A DNA stretch of 13,453 bases from JAUXEH01 sp965602945 (lineage in GTDB: Bacteria; Acidobacteriota; Aminicenantia; Aminicenantales; Aminicenantaceae). The notes under the pieces were generated by a model. That model had not been told where the DNA came from, did not search any database, and worked only from the letters and a program-made list of their open reading frames with translations. How positions within the stretch are numbered: the stretch's first letter is position 1; each line of letters starts with the position of its first letter. The translations under genes were made by a program, and so were the position numbers. Of this stretch, positions 1 to 5,697 are shown piece by piece. The stretch spans positions 1 through 13,453 of the forward strand of contig CBFDBC010000087.1 of the NCBI GenBank assembly GCA_965602945.1, written 5' to 3'.

Positions 1-159
1 ATCCTGATGCAGGCGCAGTGTCTGGGCGCGGTGTCCGGGATCTCCGAGATCCGCAGGATCGTACGCCGCTCCTTTTCTCTGGATCGTTTCGAGCCCCGGG
101 ATGTCCGGGAATGGGATCAGGTCTATGCGCGTTTCCAGGATCTGTTGGAAGAGGGATAG
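1..159 (+). CDS. rhaB: Rhamnulokinase-like FGGY sugar kinase, C-terminal fragment
   Basis: This is the last 52 codons of a gene whose start lies left of the window, read in frame 1 and ending at TAG 157-159. The visible peptide begins with a Met-Gln-Ala-Gln/Leu-Gly helix. It continues through an Ile-Val-Arg-Arg-Ser-Phe segment, then Phe-Glu-Pro, then Trp-Asp-Gln-Val-Tyr-Ala-Arg-Phe. This resembles the C-terminal end of rhamnulokinases of the FGGY family, which phosphorylate L-rhamnulose to rhamnulose-1-phosphate with ATP in the cytoplasm. The catalytic Asp and the ATP-binding motifs are outside the window, so specificity cannot be read from the residues present. The main support is the L-rhamnose isomerase gene starting 8 bp downstream, an arrangement typical of rha operons. 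Another FGGY kinase, such as a xylulokinase or fuculokinase relative, is possible but less likely. Confidence 0.72.
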   Translation: MLMQAQCLGAVSGISEIRRIVRRSFSLDRFEPRDVREWDQVYARFQDLLEEG

Positions 160-163
160 GAGG
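158..163 (+). promoter_or_regulatory. Shine-Dalgarno site overlapping the kinase stop
   Basis: AGGAGG at 158-163 shares bases with the TAG stop of the upstream kinase and lies 4 nt before ATG 168. It fixes the rhaA start at 168. An in-frame ATG at 18 would overlap the kinase by more than 140 bp and add residues unlike any rhamnose isomerase. The shared stop and ribosome-binding site suggests translational coupling. Confidence 0.8.
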
Positions 164-167
164 AAGT

Positions 168-1436
168 ATGCAGGGAGACACGGACCACGAGAAAGCCTAT
201 AGTGAGGCGCGCGAAAGATACGCCGGCCTCGGCGTTTCCACCGACGAGGCTCTGGAGCGGCTGGGCAGGATCTCCCTTTCCCTGCACTGCTGGCAGGGGG
301 ACGATGTCGGTGGATTCGAGCCCCGTGAGCAGGGCCTGGAGGGGAGCGGAATCCAGGTGACAGGGCGGTATCCCGGCAAGGCGCGCACCCTCGCTGAGCT
401 GCGGCAGGACCTGCAGCAGGCTTTCGCCCTGATCCCGGGCTCCCACCGCCTCAACCTGCATGCCATGTATGGGGACTTCGGCGGCATTCCCGTGGACAGG
501 GATCGGATCGACCCCCTTCATTTCCAGGGCTGGAGGGACTGGGCCGCCCGGGAAGGACTGAAGCTCGATTTTAACGCCACCTGTTTCGCCCACCCCCTGG
601 CCGACTCGGGATTTACGCTGAGCCACAGGGACCCGTCCATCCGGGAGTTCTGGATCGAACATGTGCGGCGTTGCCGGGCCATCAGCGATACGCTGGGAGA
701 AGCCCAGTCGAGTGCATGTGTTCACAACCTCTGGATCCCGGATGGGGCTAAGGACATAACGATCGACCGCCTGCGGCACCGCCGTTTATTGAAGGAATCC
801 CTGGACCGGATCTATACCGTCGAATATCCGGCCGCCAGGGTGAAGGATGCGCTGGAGAGTAAACTCTTCGGCATAGGCTCCGAGTCCTTCGTCGTGGGTT
901 CGCATGAATTCTACATGGGTTACGCCATGACCAGTGGGAAGATGATCTGTCTGGACACCGGGCACTTCCATCCCACGGAATCGGTGGCGGACAAGATCTC
1001 AGCTCTCCTCGTGTTCGCGGACGAGCTGCTCCTGCATGTCAGCCGGGGTGTCCGCTGGGACAGCGACCATGTCGTGATCCTCAACGACGAGGTCAGGGAC
1101 CTGGCGGCGGAACTGGTGCGGGCCGATGCGCTGGACAAAGTGCATATCGCCCTGGACTATTTCGATGCCGGCATGAACCGGGTCGGGGCCTGGGTGATCG
1201 GGGCCCGGGCCATGCTGAAGGCCCTGCTGCTGGCCCTGCTGGAGCCGACGCGCCGCCTCAGACAGCATGAGGAGGAGGGCAATCTTTTCCAGCGTCTGGC
1301 CCTGCTGGAGGATGCCGGATCCCTGCCGTTCGGCGCGGTGTGGGACTATCACTGCCTGAGCCGGGATGTTCACCCTGATCAGGCCTGGATCTCCGAGGTC
1401 CTGCGCTACGAAAAGGACGTCCTCAGCAAACGGTGA
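168..1436 (+). CDS. rhaA: L-rhamnose isomerase
   Basis: Converts L-rhamnose to L-rhamnulose in the cytoplasm, the first step of phosphorylative rhamnose catabolism. The protein is 422 residues, against about 419 for the E. coli enzyme, and is collinear with it from end to end. Visible family blocks are His-Cys-Trp-Gln-Gly-Asp-Asp near residue 40, a Tyr-Pro-Gly-Lys-Ala-Arg block near 68, and an Asp-Phe-Asn-x-x-Cys-Phe-x-His-Pro block. The metal-site residues are all kept: the Glu of the Glu-Ser-Lys-Leu-Phe-Gly block, Asp and His in Leu-Asp-Thr-Gly-His-Phe-His, and His...Asp-x-Asp in the Leu-Leu-His-Val-Ser-Arg...Trp-Asp-Ser-Asp-His segment. These match the two Mn2+ sites known for the family. 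It is the second gene of an operon after the kinase (8 bp gap) and before a URO-D-like gene (15 bp gap). No truncation or frameshift is seen. Confidence 0.97.
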   Translation: MQGDTDHEKAYSEARERYAGLGVSTDEALERLGRISLSLHCWQGDDVGGFEPREQGLEGSGIQVTGRYPGKARTLAELRQDLQQAFALIPGSHRLNLHAMYGDFGGIPVDRDRIDPLHFQGWRDWAAREGLKLDFNATCFAHPLADSGFTLSHRDPSIREFWIEHVRRCRAISDTLGEAQSSACVHNLWIPDGAKDITIDRLRHRRLLKESLDRIYTVEYPAARVKDALESKLFGIGSESFVVGSHEFYMGYAMTSGKMICLDTGHFHPTESVADKISALLVFADELLLHVSRGVRWDSDHVVILNDEVRDLAAELVRADALDKVHIALDYFDAGMNRVGAWVIGARAMLKALLLALLEPTRRLRQHEEEGNLFQRLALLEDAGSLPFGAVWDYHCLSRDVHPDQAWISEVLRYEKDVLSKR

Positions 1437-1451
1437 TCCGGGGGTAGGTCG

Positions 1452-2537
1452 ATGGGCGGCAGAGAGATAATCCGGGCCATCATAAAGGAGAAGTCCTGCC
1501 CGGGCCGAATCGGTGTGTTTGAGGAGTTCTGGCAGGACACTCAGGCCGAATGGGAACGGCAGGGTCTCCCCCCGGGTGTGGATCTGATCGACCACTTCGA
1601 CCACGATTTCCGGCCTATCGAAGGGTCCAAGTCGAACACCGATCCCTTCCTCCAGGAAGAGGAACAGGTCGAGGCCGGTGGAGAGATCCTTATCCGTGTC
1701 AACGGTTGGGGAGCCCGGATGCGTGTGTGGAAGGACCGCCCGGGTGTGCCGGAGCACCTGTCATTCGACATGAAGGACGAGCAGACCTGGAAGTCCAGAT
1801 ACCGGGAACCTTTGCTCGGGCTCGACCTTCGCCGCTTCGAGGATCTCGAGGAGCTGCGGGCCAACTTTGCGGCAGCCCGAGCCTCGGACCGTTTCTGCAC
1901 CTATTACAACATCCTGCCCACGGAGATCATGCGGCGCTCCATAGGGGACATCGTCATGCTGGAGGCCATGTGCCTGAACCCGGGCTGGGTCCACGATGTG
2001 TGCTCGGTCGTGACAGACAACATCATCCTGCACCTGGAGTACATCCTGCGGGAGGTGGGCCTTCCCGACGGCGTCTGGATGTATGAAGACATGGGCTACA
2101 CTCAGGCCCCCTTTTTTTCACCCGAGATGTACCGGGAGTTCCTGCTGCCCTACCACAGGAGGATCGGAGACTTCATCCACAGTTATGACCTGCCGTTTAT
2201 CCTGCACTCCTGCGGCCGGATCCGGCCGCTCCTCCCCCTGATCTCTCAGGCGGGCGTGGACTGCCTCCAGGCGATCGAGGCCAAGGCCGGACAGCATGTG
2301 GCCGAGATGGCCGAGTTCCTGGGAAATTCCATGGCGTTCATGGGCAACATCGACATCCGGGCTTTCGAGTCCAATGACCGTGGGGTCCTGGAATCCGAGA
2401 TCGTCCCCAAGCTCGCAGCGATAAGGGAGAACCGCATCCCCTATGTGTTTCATTCCGATCACTCCATCCCCAGGTCCGTCCGCCTCGAGACCTACGAATA
2501 CGCCCTCGAACTCCTGCGAACCCACGGCCGGTACTGA
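1452..2537 (+). CDS. URO-D superfamily protein, methyltransferase-like, not HemE
   Basis: A 361-residue protein of the uroporphyrinogen decarboxylase superfamily. Family features are the Leu-His-Ser-Cys-Gly segment at residues 251-255, which provides the His-x-Cys pair that binds zinc in MtaA/MtbA-type methyltransferases. Also visible are a Tyr-Glu-Asp-Met-Gly block at 211-215, a Met-Gly-Asn-Ile-Asp strand at 297-301 and a C-terminal His-Ser-Asp-His-Ser-Ile-Pro at 334-340. The N-terminal Arg-rich Met-Arg-Gln-Ala-Gly-Arg signature of true HemE is absent, so heme synthesis is unlikely. Members of this broad group lie near sugar-degradation genes in many environmental bacteria, usually without a proven reaction. 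No corrinoid protein is present in this window. The gene follows rhaA by 15 bp with only a weak G-rich ribosome-binding site, and its stop is one base from the stop of the convergent aldolase gene. A role with methylated or modified deoxysugars is a guess. Confidence 0.85.
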   Translation: MGGREIIRAIIKEKSCPGRIGVFEEFWQDTQAEWERQGLPPGVDLIDHFDHDFRPIEGSKSNTDPFLQEEEQVEAGGEILIRVNGWGARMRVWKDRPGVPEHLSFDMKDEQTWKSRYREPLLGLDLRRFEDLEELRANFAAARASDRFCTYYNILPTEIMRRSIGDIVMLEAMCLNPGWVHDVCSVVTDNIILHLEYILREVGLPDGVWMYEDMGYTQAPFFSPEMYREFLLPYHRRIGDFIHSYDLPFILHSCGRIRPLLPLISQAGVDCLQAIEAKAGQHVAEMAEFLGNSMAFMGNIDIRAFESNDRGVLESEIVPKLAAIRENRIPYVFHSDHSIPRSVRLETYEYALELLRTHGRY

Positions 2538-2538
2538 A

Positions 2539-3852
2539 TCACCAGTTCTTGGCCTGTTTCGGCTCGAGCCGGGAGACGGGCAAGCCTCTCTCCATGGCTC
2601 CGAAACGGTAAAGGCAGATCTCGCGCACGGAGGAGGGGTGGTGCAGCACCTCGGAGAGAGATTGGGAGCCCACGCCCCAGACACCGCCCCCGCGCACCAC
2701 TACGACCTTGTAATCGTGCAGGAGACGGATGAGGGCCGTGGTTTCGAAACGAGGCGGGAGGACCGGGATCACGAGGTAGAGGAAGCTTCCCTCCGCGTCG
2801 ATCGGGACGATCCGTTCGACCGGATTTTCGTGTCCGGGAGGGAGATAGCGGGCCATCACCTCGGCCTCGGGCACGAAGCAGTGGAGCACGGTCTGGAACT
2901 GGCTCTCCCGGTAGATGGCCTTGTGGAGGGCGATTTCCGCATTATCGTCTTTTTGGGCGGCCACCGGCATTTCCCGGAGAACGCCTCCGATCTCGCGCGG
3001 CATGGAGGCCGTGGGGGAATAGAGCATGGTGTCGACTCCCCTCACCGAGACCGAACCCGTGTGGAACGGTGAGAGCCGGGACTCGAAGATCCGGGCTCCG
3101 GTCCTCCAGAACGCAGCCGCTATCTCCTCTTCTCCCGGCACCTCGGGTGTGCCGGTTCCCTCGGGTTCGTAGGGGGGAGGGGGAGCGGAGAAGACATCTT
3201 CCGGCCTGGTCCGGATGTCCTGACGCAGGTTCTCTACACCCACACCCACCCGCTCGGCCAGCCGGGCCACGTATCCGGAGTTGTCGGCCAGGCAAACCCG
3301 GTACAGGGCCTCCAGGAGGTTCCGTCCCTTGGCGAACGTCCCGTGTCCCTGGATCAGCATGGCCGGATGATCACGCAGGCGGTCCGGGATGATCTTCGTC
3401 ATCTCCGCCGATCCGCTGGGAACCGCCACCCAATCCACAGGGATCTCCCCGAGGTGATGGTGCCCGAGCGGGTCGATGGGGACGAAGGGAGCCGGGGCGT
3501 TGGGCTTGGCCTCGTCATCATACGTCATGACGGTCAGGTCTTTGGTGTGGGCATGGATGGAGGCTGCCGCATCGGGCAGTGTCAGGATCCGGGCATGGAT
3601 GTCTGTCTCGGATGAGGCCTTGTAATACCCGTGGTCGGTTTCCGTGGTGGAGAGGAAACAGATCTGCCTGGCGTCCAGGTCACCCTTCTGCGAGCCGGTG
3701 GAGGTGATGACGAGGTATTCCCTGCCCTGTCCGTCTTTCCAACGCATGGCGATGTTGCCGCTGTGGCTGTCTTCCATGTCGTTAAGCAGCAGGATACGGC
3801 CCACCGAGTGGAACAGCCGGACCAGTTCCGGGGGTGCTTCCCACTTACTCAT
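2539..3852 (-). CDS. Tandem class II aldolase/adducin-domain protein (possible rhamnulose-1-phosphate aldolase)
   Basis: A 437-residue protein made of two class II aldolase/adducin domains, about twice the size of FucA or RhaD-type enzymes. The first domain (about 8-205) keeps the active-site pattern: a Ser-Gly-Asn motif at 31-33, the catalytic-type Glu82 in Ser-Ser-Glu, zinc-type ligands His100 and His102 (His-Ala-His), and His170 in Gly-His-Gly. A Pro-rich linker follows, with four consecutive prolines at 224-227. The second domain (about 240-420) repeats the layout: His-Thr-Gly-Ser-Val-Ser at 264-269 and Glu306. However, the His-x-His becomes His-Cys-Phe at 324-326 and Gly-His-Gly becomes Gly-Gly-Gly at 388-390. 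It has therefore lost two of three metal ligands and looks structural or regulatory. Class II aldolases split sugar phosphates to dihydroxyacetone phosphate and an aldehyde. The rhaA neighbour suggests rhamnulose-1-phosphate. The start overlaps the AOR stop (ATGA) behind a strong GGAGGAGGA. Confidence 0.88.
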   Translation of the reverse strand: MSKWEAPPELVRLFHSVGRILLLNDMEDSHSGNIAMRWKDGQGREYLVITSTGSQKGDLDARQICFLSTTETDHGYYKASSETDIHARILTLPDAAASIHAHTKDLTVMTYDDEAKPNAPAPFVPIDPLGHHHLGEIPVDWVAVPSGSAEMTKIIPDRLRDHPAMLIQGHGTFAKGRNLLEALYRVCLADNSGYVARLAERVGVGVENLRQDIRTRPEDVFSAPPPPYEPEGTGTPEVPGEEEIAAAFWRTGARIFESRLSPFHTGSVSVRGVDTMLYSPTASMPREIGGVLREMPVAAQKDDNAEIALHKAIYRESQFQTVLHCFVPEAEVMARYLPPGHENPVERIVPIDAEGSFLYLVIPVLPPRFETTALIRLLHDYKVVVVRGGGVWGVGSQSLSEVLHHPSSVREICLYRFGAMERGLPVSRLEPKQAKNW

Positions 3853-5684
3853 GATGCGTCCTCCTCCAGGTTCAGGGACTCCAGCGTCTCAGGCCGGGGA
3901 CAACCCGAATCCTCGCTCCAGCCGCGGATGCTGTAGTAGCCGGACCTCATCCCGGCCAGGGCCTCCCTGGGGATGTTCCGGTCTCTGCCTTCCACGGGGA
4001 TGCTCTCCTCGACAAAGCGATCGGGCAGGGTGTCGTCTTCTGCCGTGAATCCCGCCCGCAGGTTGAAGAGCCGCTCCAGGGTGGCGACCCGCTCAGCGAT
4101 CTCTTCCAGGTGCGCTGTCGAGAAATCCGCCCCGGTCAGGCCGCTCATCATGCGGGCCCAGGGCTCGGTGGAAAAGGCGAAGCCTGTGAACCTGCAGATA
4201 CCCAGGCTGTCCTGGATGATGCCCAGGTTCTGCATGTTGCGTATGGCGATGGGGGACTGCAGCAGGCTGAACCGGGGAATCTCCTTGGTGCCCCCGAAGA
4301 ACGCCAGCGAGACCGCGTACCCGCCCCGTAGGTGGCAGGCGCCTGTGGGTGAGGTCATGTATCCCAGGGCCTGGGTGTAGGACGCTCTGGGATCATAGGC
4401 CGGAAGCTCCAGCCCTTTCACGGTCATGGCGGACTCGGGACAGCCCATGGCGCGGGCCATTCGCAGGGCGCCCTCGGCGAGCAGGTTCCCGATGCCCCGG
4501 CGGGAGGCCGTCAGCCGCACGAGTTCCTCGAGCGCGCCCGCGTTTCCGAACCGGAGGGCCTCTCCGTCTGCGCTGTCCTGCGTTTCCCAGCGGCCCCCTT
4601 CATTCAGCTCCATGGCGCAGGCCAGGGTGCCTCCAAAGCTCATGGTGTCTATCCCCAGCTCGTTGCACAGGTAATTGGCGCGTGTGATGGCACCCAGGTC
4701 ATAGATCCCGCACTGCGGCCCCAGGAGGACCACGGTCTCGAACTCGGGTCCCTCCCCCCAGCGGTCGCCCACCCGTGTGTGGCGCTGGCAGGCGATGGGA
4801 CAGGCATGGCAGCCGGCGGCCTTCTGCAGTATGGTCCTGCGGATGGTTTCGCCCGAGATCCGGTCCAGGTCCCGCTCTTCATGGCGGTTGCCCTGAAAGT
4901 TGCGGGCCGGCAGCATGTCCATGATGTCGATTAGCTCCAGGAGCCCGTCGGTCCCCAGCTCTTTCAGGAGCCTCTTGGTGATGGGCGCGGCCTTCATCAT
5001 GTAGCGGGCCTGAGCCAGTCCGCTGCGGTACTGCTCGGGATCGCTCGGTTCCACCTTGACACGGCCCGTCACACGCACGGCCTTGAGGTTCTTGCTGCCA
5101 AGGACCGCTCCGGCCCCGGTACGGCCGTACGCCCGGTTGCGGTCGTTCATGACGGCGGCGAAGCGCACCCGGTTCTCTCCGGCTGGCCCGATGCACAGGA
5201 CACGCGTGTCGCTGTCGCCGCCGGGTTCGGCCAGGAGAGCCTCGGTCGTGGACGGGACATCCATCCCCCACAATGAACCAGCCGGATGGAAGGTCACGGA
5301 ACCGGGCCGGATGTCGATCCACACCGGCTCGGCGGCCCGGCCCTCCAGTACCAGGGCATCGTGGCCGGTCGCTTTGAAGGCCGGTGCCCAGGAGCCTCCA
5401 CAGTTGGTGCTGCCTATGGCGCCCGTGAGGGGAGATTTGAACACCATGTGGCCGCGGCAGGAGGTGGGGGCGTTGGTCCCCAGGAGAGGGGAGGCCGCCA
5501 ACACCAGCACATTGTCGTGGCCCAGGGGGTCACAGCCCGGATCGACCCGATCCATGAAGAGGCGGGTGGCCAGGCCCCGCCCTCCCAGATAGGCTTGAAC
5601 GGTCTCGGGTTCGAGTCTGCTGGTTGAGGCCCTTGACTCGCCCAGTTCCAGGGTGAGGACCGTTCCGTGAAAGCCGGTGTTCAT
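3849..5684 (-). CDS. Aldehyde ferredoxin oxidoreductase family protein (tungsten/molybdopterin)
   Basis: Oxidises aldehydes to carboxylates using a tungsten (or molybdenum) bis-pterin cofactor and a [4Fe-4S] cluster, passing electrons to ferredoxin. The 611 residues fit the 600-620 typical of AOR. Cluster ligands are visible as Cys292-x2-Cys295-x3-Cys299 and a distal Cys497 in Asp-Ser-Leu-Gly-Ile-Cys, close to the spacing of the Pyrococcus furiosus enzyme. The pterin-binding block Gly-Arg-Thr-Gly...Leu-Gly-Ser-Lys-Asn-Leu-Lys is at 187-201. Glu316 and His451 lie where the family has its substrate-pocket Glu and His. I chose ATG 5682-5684. An in-frame extension to 5768 runs into the preceding gene and adds an Arg/Pro/Ser-rich segment unlike the family. 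The start is 13 bp after the DUF2961 stop and the end overlaps the aldolase start by 4 bp. This coupling suggests it oxidises the aldolase's aldehyde product, perhaps lactaldehyde. The substrate is inferred. Confidence 0.93.
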   Translation of the reverse strand: MNTGFHGTVLTLELGESRASTSRLEPETVQAYLGGRGLATRLFMDRVDPGCDPLGHDNVLVLAASPLLGTNAPTSCRGHMVFKSPLTGAIGSTNCGGSWAPAFKATGHDALVLEGRAAEPVWIDIRPGSVTFHPAGSLWGMDVPSTTEALLAEPGGDSDTRVLCIGPAGENRVRFAAVMNDRNRAYGRTGAGAVLGSKNLKAVRVTGRVKVEPSDPEQYRSGLAQARYMMKAAPITKRLLKELGTDGLLELIDIMDMLPARNFQGNRHEERDLDRISGETIRRTILQKAAGCHACPIACQRHTRVGDRWGEGPEFETVVLLGPQCGIYDLGAITRANYLCNELGIDTMSFGGTLACAMELNEGGRWETQDSADGEALRFGNAGALEELVRLTASRRGIGNLLAEGALRMARAMGCPESAMTVKGLELPAYDPRASYTQALGYMTSPTGACHLRGGYAVSLAFFGGTKEIPRFSLLQSPIAIRNMQNLGIIQDSLGICRFTGFAFSTEPWARMMSGLTGADFSTAHLEEIAERVATLERLFNLRAGFTAEDDTLPDRFVEESIPVEGRDRNIPREALAGMRSGYYSIRGWSEDSGCPRPETLESLNLEEDAS

Positions 5685-5697
5685 GGTTCTCGTGGGC

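Noticed and set aside
18..167. N-terminal extension of rhamnose isomerase from ATG 18
   Set aside because: It overlaps the kinase reading frame by more than 140 bp. The extra residues do not resemble the family, and AGGAGG at 158-163 supports ATG 168.
2106..2119. T-run after a C-run as a terminator
   Set aside because: It lies inside the URO-D coding sequence, encoding Pro-Phe-Phe, and has no stem before it.
1452..2537. HemE (heme-pathway uroporphyrinogen decarboxylase)
   Set aside because: The HemE N-terminal Arg-rich substrate motif is absent and the context is rhamnose catabolism. The His-x-Cys site points to the methyltransferase-like branch.
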